Positions 9,295 to 19,260 of a DNA stretch of 64,000 nt are shown piece after piece; the stretch's first letter is position 1, and the number at the start of each line of letters is the position of its first letter. This DNA comes from Entoloma clypeatum. Taxonomy: Eukaryota > Basidiomycota > Agaricomycetes > Agaricales > Entolomataceae. The notes under the pieces are model-generated. The model had not been told where the DNA came from. It did no database searches and saw nothing but the letters and a program-made list of their open reading frames with translations. The position numbers and the translations under genes are program-made. The stretch covers positions 4,526,001-4,590,000 of the forward strand of contig OY751490.1 of assembly GCA_963565915.1 (NCBI GenBank). Direction: 5' to 3'.

Positions 9295-10161
9295 ATGGCA
9301 GAAGCTCCGGCTGTACAAACGATGGATACATCCAAGATCATCAAGGATCCTGGGATGTTCAAGGACAGATACACCTTTGACGAGTGGTGGAAAGCCACCA
9401 AACTATACATCAGGTTCCAAAAGAGCCTCACAGACGATCAGAAGATTCTTGCGGTACTATCCCGCATGATGGAAGGGTCCGGCAGACACTGGGCCAGCAA
9501 CAAGTTAGACGCTCTTACCGCTGACAATGAGAACATCACCTGGCTAGGTTTTTCCGATGATATCACCACACGATTCTCCATCGCCAACAAGTCAGTCGCT
9601 GCCAAAGCGAGACTCGAAGTTCTGAAACAAGAGAAACGCACTGTTGATGAATTCTTGGATGAATTTGAAGAACTCTTGGGACTGTCAAACCTTGGCGAAG
9701 AAACTGGGAAATACATCCTAGAGAAAAACGTCAACCGCAGAATCTCTGAACAAGTGGCTAGCAATGGCAAGACATACACTGATTACGCAAAGGAGATCCG
9801 AAACAAGGGACAACAGATGGAAGGACACACACTGGTCATCCGAGGTGGCGGCGACATGCGCACCGGATTGGGTACCACTTATGGCGGTCAGGGAAAGGCC
9901 ATGGAGATCGACAAAGCAGGAGTAGCCCATTGCTACAACTGTCAACGCTTCGGTCATCTGGCTAAAGACTGTAGCGCTCCAAAGAAGAAAGATGGTCGCA
10001 AGTGTTTCAACTGTGACCAAGAAGGCCATATCGCGTGCAACTGCCGCAAGCCAAAGAAGAACTCCGGAAGGGTTAGGAAGGTGTCCGAGGAAGATGCCGA
10101 GAATGATGAAACCACAATCTTAGAAGCCGACGAGAAGGATTTTCCCGAAGGGTCTGATTAA
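9295..10161 (+). CDS. Gypsy-2 Gag
   Basis: 288 codons from ATG 9295 (MAEAPAVQTMD); the frame is open further upstream to about 8930. A capsid core with FDEWWKATKLYIRF, MMEGSGRHWASNKL, WLGFSDDITTRF and EFLDEFEELLGLSNLG resembles the Ty3-type retrotransposon Gag domain. Two CCHC knuckles follow: CYNCQRFGHLAKDC and CFNCDQEGHIACNC. The tail is acidic (EEDAENDETT). It stops with TAA at 10159-10161. Pol lies in the -1 frame beyond this stop; unlike Gypsy-1 there is no canonical slippery heptamer here, so how pol is expressed is unclear. Confidence 0.88.
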   Translation: MAEAPAVQTMDTSKIIKDPGMFKDRYTFDEWWKATKLYIRFQKSLTDDQKILAVLSRMMEGSGRHWASNKLDALTADNENITWLGFSDDITTRFSIANKSVAAKARLEVLKQEKRTVDEFLDEFEELLGLSNLGEETGKYILEKNVNRRISEQVASNGKTYTDYAKEIRNKGQQMEGHTLVIRGGGDMRTGLGTTYGGQGKAMEIDKAGVAHCYNCQRFGHLAKDCSAPKKKDGRKCFNCDQEGHIACNCRKPKKNSGRVRKVSEEDAENDETTILEADEKDFPEGSD

Positions 10162-10204
10162 ACGACGCTAAGTCGCGACCCTTATCTATTAAACGGACTT
10201 GCTT

Positions 10205-13200
10205 GCCTTGTATGACTGCAGACAATAGAACCTATGTCATCCCTGCCAAGTGAGCCGCTGCGTCAACTAAGATTGTGAAGGGAGATAAACCTCCGAAAAG
10301 ATGAGAAATCAGGCTGTTGGCTCAGCTCAAAACACGACGAGGACCAAAGGTTATCCGACCTGAGGTTGACAGCGGATGTGAACACACATGTATCCATCCC
10401 AGAATAGTACGTGAACAGAACCTCCCCACACGAGGAATACCACCCATAGCAATTCTAAATGCGGATGGATCACCAAATCGACAACAGAAAGCGAGCCAAC
10501 TTGCCGAAGTCAAACTGGATTTGGGAGCACATCAGGAAACCATGGAAGCAATGGTACTGGACATTGGGAGAACGGACATGCTCTTGGGACATGACTGGTT
10601 GGTGCACCACAACCCCACAATCAATTGGACAACCGGCGCGGTAACATTTAACCGGTGCCCAACAACATGTCGAACCAAACACTCGGATTTCAGGGTTAAC
10701 CTTAATGGTCGCAAACACCGAGTTTGCATGGTTGAGGTGCGCGACAAAGATGCACCCAAAAAGTCGGATCAGAAATGGAAGCCTGGAGACCCTATCTTGG
10801 AAGCTGTCACTCCCACACCACCTCCCACAACCAAACGACCCTCATATGTTGAACGATTTGCTCATCTTTTTGAAAAAGAAAACTTCGATAAGATCCCAAA
10901 GGAGAGGAAATGGGACCATGGTATCGAACTTACATCGGACGCACCAAAGGAACTAGGGGGAAATACATATCCTATGACGCAAAAGGAACAAGAGGAATTG
11001 GACGCATTCATTGACGAGGGTCTAGCAACAGGAAAGATCTGTCCGTCCAAATCCCCTTATGCCTCCCCTTGCTTCTTCATCAACAAGAAGGATGGCTCCA
11101 AACGATTGGTACAAGATTACCGCATGGTCAATAAATTCACGGTCAAAGACAAGTTCCCACTCCCACGAATATCCGATCTCTTGGACGTACTGAAAGATGC
11201 GGTCTACTTCAATAAAATGGACATCATGTGGGGCTATAACAACGTCCGGATTAAGGAGGGCGATGAATGGAAAGCTGCCTTCCTCACCAGTCGAGGGTTG
11301 TTCGAACCATTGGTCATGTTTTTCGGTCTTTGCAACTCCCCGGGAACGTTCTCGCGAATGATGGCTAGTCTATTCCGGGACCAGATCCGCCGACGTATCT
11401 GCGTGATCTACATGGATGACATCATGGTTATCGGTAAAACCAAGGAAGAACTCGCGCGAAACACTGAAGAAATCCTACAGATCCTATCGGACAATGATTT
11501 GTTCCTAAAGGAGAAGAAGTGTTTATGGGAAGTAACGAAATGTCCTATATTGGGATATGTGGTTGGTGAGGGACGTGTTGAGATGGAAACTGAGAAGGTG
11601 GATACAATTCAAAACTGGCGAGCACCCACATCAAAAAAGGAAGTTCAGAAGTTCCTTGGATTTGCTAACTTCTATCGACAATTTATTGAAGGGTACTCAA
11701 ACATCGCGAAACCTCTCACCGCGCTCACAGGCGGTACAGCATTTACTTGGGGACCAACGGAGCAGCAAGCTTTTGAAGGTCTCATACGGGCAATTACATC
11801 GGCACCAGTCTTGGCATTACCGAAACCAGAGGGACAGTTCAGGGTTGAAACCGATGCATCGGGCTATGCAATTGGAGCAGTACTCTCTCAGAAGCAAAAC
11901 GACAAATGGCACCCCATTGCGTTCTTGTCGCGGACCATGTCTGCGGCCGAACAAAATTACGAGATATACGACAAGGAACTCCTGGCGGTCGTGGAAGCAT
12001 TGAAAGATTGGAGACACTATCTGCTTGAAGCCAGGGAACGTTTCGAGATCTTGACCGATCACAAGAACTTGGAATATTTCCGTCGTCCTCAGGACCTAAA
12101 TCAACGACAGCGACGCTGGAAAATGAAGTTACAATACTATGACTTCGAATTACGGCATGTGCCCGGCAAGACCAATGCAAAAGCGGACATCCTGTCACGC
12201 TTACCCTGGTATGAAGCGGAACTCGAACCACAGGACAGTGACCAAATGCTCAAGGAGGGACTATTCTTGAAACGGTTGGAATCAGAAGATGTGGTACAAA
12301 TGGAGATGTTCACAGAGGAACAATTCTTTGAAGGGGGTGAAACATCCGATTCCATCAAAATTGGAAACGTCACAACCATCGAAAATCCGTGGATCACACA
12401 CATCAAGGGTTCAAACCGCATGGAGACAGAAGTAGCCCAGGGTCTAAAAAAGAATCCTCATTGGTATCAGCAGGAGAATGGGATCACCTATGCAGGAGAA
12501 CGAGTCTATGTCCCGCCGGACCCACAATTACGACAAGAATTGATGTTTGAATCACATGATGCACCAGTGGCAGGACATCCAGGACAGTACCGGACACATG
12601 AACTCCTCACTCGCACCTACTGGTGGCCTACCATACTGCATGATGTGAAGAAGTACGTGAAGGGTTGTGACACTTGTCAACGCAACAAGATTAACCGACA
12701 AAAGCGACATGCTCCGCTACATCCCCATGCAGCACCAAGTCACCCATGGGAAGACATAGGGATCGACGTTGTGGGACCGATACCAGAATCTGATGGAAAA
12801 AATGCAATTCTGGTCATCACAGATAGACATTCGAAGATGCTTCACCTCATTCCGACAACCGTGGAACTATCAGCTGAAGGATTAGCCAAGATCTGTCGGG
12901 ATCAGATATGGAAGCTTCATGGGATCTCCAAGAAGATCATCAGCGATAGGGGACCGCAGTTCGCCGCGAAGTTCATGGAGATACTCTGCCGCATGTTAGG
13001 GATCAAGAGGAACCTGTCCACCGCATACCACCCACAGACTGATGGACAGGCCGAGCGATTGCATCAGGAAACAGAAGCATTCTTACGAAACTTTGTCAAC
13101 CACCTACAGGATGTGTTATGGATTCGCTATCCATGGCATTGATCGCTCAGACAAGATACAAGACATAGAGGCCTTATCTGATTAATGGCCAGTTTCATCT

Positions 13201-14273
13201 TATCTATTGGTTTCAGGCTTACTATTCACTTTTACATCATTCGGGCCCCGGCCTCCGCTTACTCACTACAGTATGGTCATCATTACCATATCTAGATGGT
13301 TACTCTCACACATCCTTGACATCGTGTTACTTATTGGACTATACTTAGATACTCTGACTCACGCCGCAGCAGTTACCATAGACACCTACTCGGGTCCGCT
13401 TCTGGAGTCAGACCGGAACCGCTCTAGAGTCATCTAGATGACTCAACCTTCTAGTATATATAGGGTACATACATTGCATGTATTCCCCAGATCTAGCAAT
13501 CACCTTGGTATCCGCCTTTGCTACTTAAGCCTCTCTGCCTAAGCATTGCATGGGTTTGTCAACCATAACAGGATGATTGGGCTGAATGGATCACAATCGC
13601 AGAGTTCCAGTACAACAACAAAGAACATCAGGCAACAAAGCACACCCCATTCTACCTCAACTATGGTTTACATCTGTGGAAGGGAGAACTCGTGCTAGAA
13701 GATACCAATCCGGCTGCCAACAACTTCTTGAAAAAACTCAAACAGGCACGAGAAGAAGCCAATGCTGCGCTGAAACAAGCACAGGATCAGATGAAGAAGA
13801 CAGTTGACACACGGCGAAGTCCGTCTCGGGACTACCGCATCGGAGACAAGGTGTGGCTGGAAGGGACTAACATCAGGACCGATCGACCCTCAAAGAAACT
13901 TGATGCACTCCGACATGGACCATTCAAAGTCCTAGAGAAGAAAGGAGCTAGCGTGTACCTTCTTGATCTTCCGAAGACTTGGAAAATGATTCACCCTGTG
14001 TTCAACGAGACCCTGTTGTCACCATATGAAACTCCGAAGTACGCCATCCAGAAAAAGAAACCAGCCCCTGATCCGATCATCGTCGAAGGACGAGAAGAGT
14101 ACCATGTGTCTACGATCCTGGACTCTCGAAAGTTCCGCGGAAAGACCCAGTACCTCGTTCAGTGGGAAGGATATGGCCCAGAAGAGAACACATGGGAACC
14201 TCGAGCTAATGTTCAGAACGCTCAAGATTTGATCCGTGATTTCCATCGGCAGAACCCGTCTCGACCACAATAA
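10205..14273 (+). pseudogene. Gypsy-2 Pol polyprotein with chromodomain, split by a solo LTR
   Basis: The pol frame shows TGA at 10251 and 10302 (both CGA in Gypsy-3), is open from 10317 to the insertion at 13113, and resumes at 13571. Domains: protease with EVDSGCEHTC (about 10365); reverse transcriptase with YMDD (about 11410); RNase H with ETDASGYAIGA (about 11850); integrase HHCC finger ending CDTCQRNK (about 12670), catalytic core with GIDVVGPIP and ISDRGPQF, then TDGQAERLH; after the insertion the integrase C-terminus (GDKVWLEGTNI) and a chromodomain (about 14095-14260: EYHVSTILDS, YLVQWEGYGPEENTWEP). Chromodomains steer integration toward modified histones in chromoviruses. This copy is inactive as sequenced. 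Confidence 0.9.
13114..13570 (+). mobile_element. Solo LTR (457 bp) of a related Gypsy family, nested in Gypsy-2 integrase
   Basis: Begins TGTTATGG and ends CCATAACA, with the 5-bp duplication GGATG on both sides (13109-13113, 13571-13575). It contains TATATATAGG (about 13454) and AGATCTAGCAA (about 13489), the same TATA-plus-self-priming layout as Gypsy-2, but the rest has diverged. Gypsy-3 keeps the empty site (CTACAGGATGATTGG, near 63845), proving the insertion. No internal region remains, so LTR-LTR recombination removed it. Confidence 0.9.
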
Positions 14274-14406
14274 AAGACGAGTTCTCAAAACCCATGACAG
14301 TATCGACCTCATCAGTCAACCACACACCGAGTTCCCCGCTCTAGTCTTCTCCCTGCCCAATATAGCCACCCCATTCTTCTTTTATCTCTCAACCATCCTC
14401 ACCGCC

Positions 14407-14778
14407 ATGTCAAACACCATCATCACCTCCACCTCCACCACCGACATCAACCCCGCCATCGCCGCCCTCATGAATGAGGCACTCTCCATGAGAGACCAAA
14501 TCCATGCTCTCGAAACTTCCCTTGCCGACCTCCTCCATCGCCAGATGCATATCTGGCTCCACTCGCTGTCCAACCTATCCGTCGCCCCGAGTCCCGAGGA
14601 AAAACAAATTCTCGGAAACTACACCAGCACCCTCGTGATCGAGAATCAACGTATTCGGCTGGCTATCAAAGGCCTCGAACTCGCCGTAGCCATCAACGAG
14701 GAGTTGATATATGATTGGAGCCTCAAGGAAAGTCCGAACTGGTCCGATCCCGGCAACAACGAGGGATGGGGACAATGA
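14407..14778 (+). CDS. Gypsy-2 ORF3, extra small protein 3' of pol
   Basis: 123 codons from ATG 14407 (MSNTIITSTSTT) to TGA 14776-14778, in sense orientation between pol and the polypurine tract. The frame is open back to 14236, but the ATG follows a spacer unlike pol. Composition suggests two helices: NPAIAALMNEALSMRDQIHA and ENQRIRLAIKGLELAVAINE, possibly coiled-coil, with an acidic Trp-rich tail. There is no signal peptide or membrane segment, so an envelope is unlikely. I do not recognise a family. The equivalent part of Gypsy-3 is outside the window, so conservation cannot be tested here. Confidence 0.5.
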   Translation: MSNTIITSTSTTDINPAIAALMNEALSMRDQIHALETSLADLLHRQMHIWLHSLSNLSVAPSPEEKQILGNYTSTLVIENQRIRLAIKGLELAVAINEELIYDWSLKESPNWSDPGNNEGWGQ

Positions 14779-14799
14779 CTCTGTGAGGACACAGAGCTT

Positions 14800-14810
14800 G
14801 AGGAGGGGAA
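14800..14810 (+). promoter_or_regulatory. Gypsy-2 polypurine tract
   Basis: GAGGAGGGGAA, two bases before the 3' LTR; the expected plus-strand priming site. Confidence 0.75.
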
Positions 14811-14812
14811 CA

Positions 14813-15199
14813 TGTTACGGACTTACCGGTTTGTATGTTACGCACTTTTCCCTTGCATTGTACCTTCGTCATTTCTTTGACTCATCGGACCGCTTATTCA
14901 TTTACCTTTACTCTACCATTCTCCTTTAGTATACTTCGCTCCCGCGCTGACTCGCACTCCGCAGTAGGGATTACTCAGTCCACAGTCGTCTGACTCACTT
15001 CGCACTGCCTTCCGCAGTTACTGACTCATCCGCACTGCCTTCCGCAGCTACTGACTCACTCGCTACCGCTCGTAGCCAGTACTATATAAACCCCATGTAC
15101 CATAGCTACATTCCTTAGATTTAGCAATCACTTTGCTCTTCGCCTTTCCACTTCCTGCATACTCTGCCCGAACCTTGGAACGGTTTGTTAAGCATAACA
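14813..15199 (+). repeat. Gypsy-2 3' LTR
   Basis: 387 bp, same length as the 5' LTR. I see two differences: CCGCAG versus CCACAG in the upstream repeats, and GGAACAG versus GGAACGG near the end. Followed by the CATTG target duplication and the resumed KDZ frame. Confidence 0.92.
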
Positions 15200-15725
15200 C
15201 ATTGAGTGGACCACTTCAGAAAGGGGAGGCCTGGATCAACACCTACCGGGAGCTTCGGGACGATGATATCAGGGGCCTTACCATTGATGAAAATGAGGGT
15301 ACAGAGGGAACAATGATTAGTACGTGGATTTGGAAGGTGCCGGGGCTCGTGAGCAATAACACAGAGGAACTACAAGAAGGTTAGCTGCCAGCCTGCCCTT
15401 TACCATCCAATCTTCTGACAGTGAGGATAGCCCTACGAATTGAATGGTGTAAGATGAGGGCACGTGCTCATCGGTGGGAGGAAGAATGTGAGCTGATTTA
15501 TGAAGAAATGCGCTGTACCAAGGAATTCTTTTCCTGGGAGTGAGGATTTTGACTATCACGCGCAAGTCTGGACGTTGATATGCCGGATCAATCTGCCGAG
15601 GCATGTGAGGGTCGGAAGGCATACGCCCAACGTCAAGCTTGTCTTCGAGGTGAATTATCAGCATCATGCGAGAGGTTTTGGGCACCAGCAGCCAGATGGA
15701 TGATAATGGGGGATGTTTCTATGGG

Positions 15726-16176
15726 CTAGTTGATACTAAAATTTGATTTGATTTCAATGGCAAACATCAACGGTCACAGTGATATATCATGGAGAGCGAG
15801 CTGATCTGAAGATTGATGAGCCAAACCGGAGGCACGGACAGCACTCCGAATTATGAACAGCTGTGAACCAGCAAACGGAATGAGCCGCAACATTTTTGGC
15901 AAGGGAGCCATGATATACAGTATCACAGTGATACATCATCATGAGGCAGGCAGATGGGTGATACATCACTCGTGATGTATCATCCAGTAGACCTGTAATT
16001 AATGCTCTACATGCAACACAGTTGTGCTAAGGTGTTAGGATAAGATATATCACCCCTACTGACTAGGTTGGTCTCGAGAATTCTGAGGGGGAAAATAACA
16101 ACGATGTTTCCCAGCAGTGGGCGCAGGGCATACTACAACGTGTGACAGAGTACGTCAAGAGACTGGGAACTTCAAC
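15726..16176. other. Non-coding interval with repeated GTGATAYATCA motifs
   Basis: No supported gene. At least four GTGATAYATCA/GTGATGTATCA motifs occur (near 15779, 15928, 15958, 15971). The last two form a 22-bp palindrome GATACATCAC-TC-GTGATGTATC (15960-15981). Its role is unknown. Confidence 0.5.
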
Positions 16177-16331
16177 TACTGTACTATTATGACCATAGGT
16201 TCACATAACGTGTAACGCCAATTTTTTTTGACCTCGGAAATAATTTTTTTCTCGATTTATCCAAATTTTGGGGATTTGTTGGAAAAACTTTTTGGTCACG
16301 TGCGTGAACCTATGGCCATAATAGTACAGTA
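16177..16331. mobile_element. MITE, about 155 bp, TA-flanked
   Basis: Terminal inverted repeats of about 26 bp with one mismatch: left TACTGTACTATTATGACCAT, right the complement ending CATAATAGTACAGTA. Ends sit in TA dinucleotides, as for Tc1/mariner-derived MITEs. The interior is AT-rich, without coding capacity. Confidence 0.7.
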
Positions 16332-16554
16332 CGTCTAATTACGACAACACGATGTTATGTATCCTTCACGGCCATGTACCCAATGAAGCACGCAACACCT
16401 CCCACAACTTAGGCGAAACCACCCAGCAGCACGCAACTGGCACGCAACTGTGCACGCAACTGGAGTCCAAAAAAATCTCATTGCACGCAAGTCACGCAAG
16501 TGTCACGCAATTTTCTATAGGCCCTCTCGCGGTGTGTTTTAGCCTATGATTTAC
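16332..16554. other. Interval without recognised gene
   Basis: Holds a cluster of CACGCAA words (about 16385-16510, six or more copies, e.g. CACGCAACTG). Nothing coding is supported. Confidence 0.4.
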
Positions 16555-17383
16555 ATGCCCATACCTAGGACTGCGGTCGATATGGATGTCTGGAGGGTGG
16601 TCCCGTTACGGTTAGCCCAATGAGATATAAACCATCAATCAGAACTCGAGTCACCTGTCGGCCAGTCGTAGCCGCAGAGATACCCGGCGTCAGCGCTCCG
16701 AGTGCCACCTGCATCCCAATAGCAATGTTCAAAGTATACCCCGTCGCGTATGCCTTCTTTTCGTATCTATCCCGCTCCCTTTTAGCTGTTTGGAGGGTCG
16801 GCATGGGCCTTTCACCCACGGAAGGACACGAGGTGCCCTAATCAATGAAGCGTTCAGTATTCCGTCTATATCTACAGTCGCATGCATTCTCTCGGGCCCT
16901 CACCTTCTCCTTCACGGGGACGATATAATCAATGTCAGAGACGGGGAGCGAACGATGGGTATCGATCGTTTTCGACCTGGCTATGTGCAGTCGCAGTGGC
17001 GGTGGCGGCTAACCCTCAAATTGTGTCGGGTCTCCACTAGCAGGTGACAGCGGCCCAGGCGACCATGGCGCGCCCAGCCCCAGCTCCAGGCCGGGCAGCG
17101 CCCGCCTCTCGTCCCGGCGAGATGCCTGGCTGGAAGCGTAATCATTGCCCCTGATACACGTACACTGGCGCGGCGGGGGCTTACTTCCGGGGCACCCGGA
17201 GAACCGTGCGTTCCGAGAGGAGGTCGGCGGACGTCGTGAGGAGGGTGAAGGGGCCGTGCATCGGGGGAGGGGGCCAAGACGTGATGCCGTGGATGAGGTA
17301 GTGTTCGATACTGTCACTGCAAGACCCTCAGGCAGGTGGTCGTCGGTCTGTGGCCGCGATTGGGGAGGGATGCCATGGTCCAT
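16555..17383 (-). pseudogene. SLATT (SMODS/SLOG-associating 2TM effector) domain protein, truncated
   Basis: Minus-strand exons: a Pro/Arg-rich N-terminus from ATG 17383 (MDHGIPPQSRPQTDDHLPEG); a short exon with SDIDYIVPVKEKV (about 16960-16890); an exon with QTAKRERDRYEKKAYATGY and LNIAIGMQVALGALTPGISA (about 16825-16645); and a stub TSISTAVLGM after a CTCCAG acceptor (about 16590). LNxAIGxQVxLGALTxGxSAA followed by GRQTS is the first membrane helix of fungal SLATT proteins. The second helix and C-terminus are missing: the stub reaches a stop almost at once. SLATT proteins are predicted pore-forming effectors linked to nucleotide sensing in bacteria; their role in fungi is unknown. Probably a decayed gene; exon joins in the N-terminus are uncertain. 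Confidence 0.5.
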
Positions 17384-19260
17384 GCTAGTATTTTTTGGGC
17401 GGGGTTGGAGGCAAGGAAACGGGGCCGAGGACCCTGTTCAAAGATTGGCAGGCTTTCATTTTTGTACTCAGTAACCCCGTCCGGAACAATGAATAGCACG
17501 AGTCAGACGGAAGACCGACGTGGACCTGTATGATTTCAGTGTGAAAAATAGATGTCTCCGCGAATATTCTTCGAGGGAATATCACCAACTTTGCAAAGTT
17601 CAAGAGCTTCTGACGGCGTCTGACATCCGATTGTCAGGGGTGATGCACTATGAGCGGCAGGGATCGACATGAAGAATTGTACTTAATTCAAAGGGCAGCC
17701 AGATGCAGGTGGGAGTTTTGTGCGGACTTGTGATTCCACGACGTGGAATGAGTTGATATACATCTAGGCGGAACGAGCAACAATCCCCAGACCGACTGAA
17801 CTCGCTCTTTGTCGGCTCTCTGAGACAGTCAGTCCGGTCTGTCTTATTAAAGTCATCAGTCACATCAATCTGCGACTTACGACAATGCACCACCCACATT
17901 TTGAAAATCAGATTCAATCTGTTTGTCGTTTCCACTCCTTGTTTTACAGTAACGCTCGTGGTCTTTCAGCTCGCAAGTTGGGACACGGCAGAGCAGTCCC
18001 CTCCAATCTCTGTTCAGGTGTGATGTCATGATACGTCCCCGTCCCAGGGTGCATACTAATGCCTGTCAAAAAGATGGAACGGAACCTGAACTTTTCGTGC
18101 CTTGAGTGTGCCAAAGGTTTAATGAGACCATAAACGCTTAGCCTTGAAAACGATTCGCATGAGTCGATAACATACAGCAGCTGCCTCCGAAACCGCTCTT
18201 GGCGCGTAGAACATCCGAGTGGTCAGGGACTAGGGCTTCTAGCATAGGGGTCGCTCGTGAGGTTCTTCGAGCATAGTGGGACTTGTGAGGGGGTCTTGAG
18301 TACGGCGTGGAACCTAGGAAATTGAAGTATTATCTCTTTGCCAGAATTCAATAGGGCCTAAAGTCCTCACTGTTGTGATAGTGTCACGATCCGTAAGTGT
18401 GTCGTGCGCATTGACAGGACGCCGACTCGGAGGCGGTTTTATTATTGTTAGGGCTCAAAGATTCGGACAGCTCAAAGATTCAGACAGATGCTGACCCCTG
18501 GGCAGGGCCCTACTGATGGGGATCGTGACCTCCATTGTTTAGCCAGAAAGGGCATCGTCACTCATGTCAGATCCCTCTCTACAGGCTCGACCATGGTTGC
18601 CTGAGTCCTCCTTGCAAGTTGCGTGAGTGTCTGCATGTCCTAGATCAATCCGCCCGTCGGATGCGAAAAATCTGATCAAAACAACATCGGCCACGAGACG
18701 CGGGGAAGCGAACATGCGGGGTTTTGCAGGAAAAGACACGGAGATTACCCACCTACCTAAGTCATATCGCCGCCGAGCCCTCCCCGAGCTGGAAGCACTT
18801 AATCACAACAAGCTGGGGGGTCTTGTATGATGGTTAACCTGAACTTGTCCATGATCAATACAGAGGTCTGGTTCGATTGTAAAGCGTATCTTCCAAGACC
18901 TACTAGACGTGATGGTGTCGATAGTCTCTTCAAATAGATAGCCCATATAAGTTCGGAGTCAGTTTTCAAGTAAACTCGTACCGTTCTCATAGGGAAGATC
19001 AGAATCACCCTCGACAATCGATTTTTCCCCTCCAGAGCCTTTTCCCTCAGGAGGATATCAGAGGTTAGGCCACAATTTGAGTGGCTATCCGTGGATGATG
19101 GCCATGGGCGACAATCCTCATGTGGGTCAAAGCTAATGGCATCGAACCCGACCTTCGTTGCATGCACAGCACCCGTCCTCGTTTAGAATGCAAGAGAACA
19201 TAATAACATGAAGACGGATACCAACAGGAAGAAAGGTTATGTCCACCATACATCGATTTA
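17384..19260. other. 1.9-kb interval without a recognised gene
   Basis: Only short open frames without recognisable motifs or plausible splice patterns. The longest, 18799-19167 on the minus strand (122 codons), has no family resemblance that I can see. A small direct repeat CTCAAAGATTCRGACAG occurs twice (18455-18487). It contains the 3' flank of ORC1. Confidence 0.5.

Larger units (their letters stand above)
8117..15199 (+). mobile_element. Gypsy-2: full-length chromodomain Ty3/Gypsy element
   Basis: Two 387-bp LTRs (8117-8503, 14813-15199) flank gag, pol and an extra ORF. Perfect 5-bp target duplications CATTG lie at 8112-8116 and 15200-15204, inside the KDZ gene. The two LTRs differ at only two positions that I can see (about 0.5 %), so insertion is recent. 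Pol has a C-terminal chromodomain, placing it among the chromoviruses. Coding capacity is nonetheless damaged: a solo LTR sits inside integrase, and TGA codons are present in the leader ORF (8639) and at the pol start (10251, 10302). Confidence 0.93.
5203..15725 (+). pseudogene. KDZ (Kyakuja-Dileera-Zisupton) transposase gene, multiply interrupted
   Basis: Pieces of one KDZ-type transposase lie in order: 5215-5425 (begins after an intron acceptor TTTCCAG; MDANFCCRR, VSSDILDP), 5545-6214 (SRHDMW, VGDLQKGER, then CYDIACQY, FVPKYHLNAH, TDGEAPERGWA, STKEMGPGS), 7264-8116 (VAEWKTMVEVWE, NPFE, HLAEEDEA) and 15205-15725 (IRGLTID, STWIWK, ALRIEWCKMRARAHRW). A 58-bp GT-AG intron (5654-5711) restores GERQVNMDY. 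The gene is cut by a MITE, a LINE and Gypsy-2, and its 5' part is separated by Gypsy-1. It also carries nonsense codons (for example TAG at 7753 region and TGA after DRA near 7997, and two TGA near 15540). KDZ transposases are DDE-type enzymes of DNA transposons common in mushrooms. Dead copy. Confidence 0.85.

Noticed and set aside
10205..10316. A slippery site at the Gypsy-2 gag-pol junction
   Set aside because: GATTAAAC near 10157 does not fit X XXY YYZ in the gag frame; I could not support a frameshift signal there.
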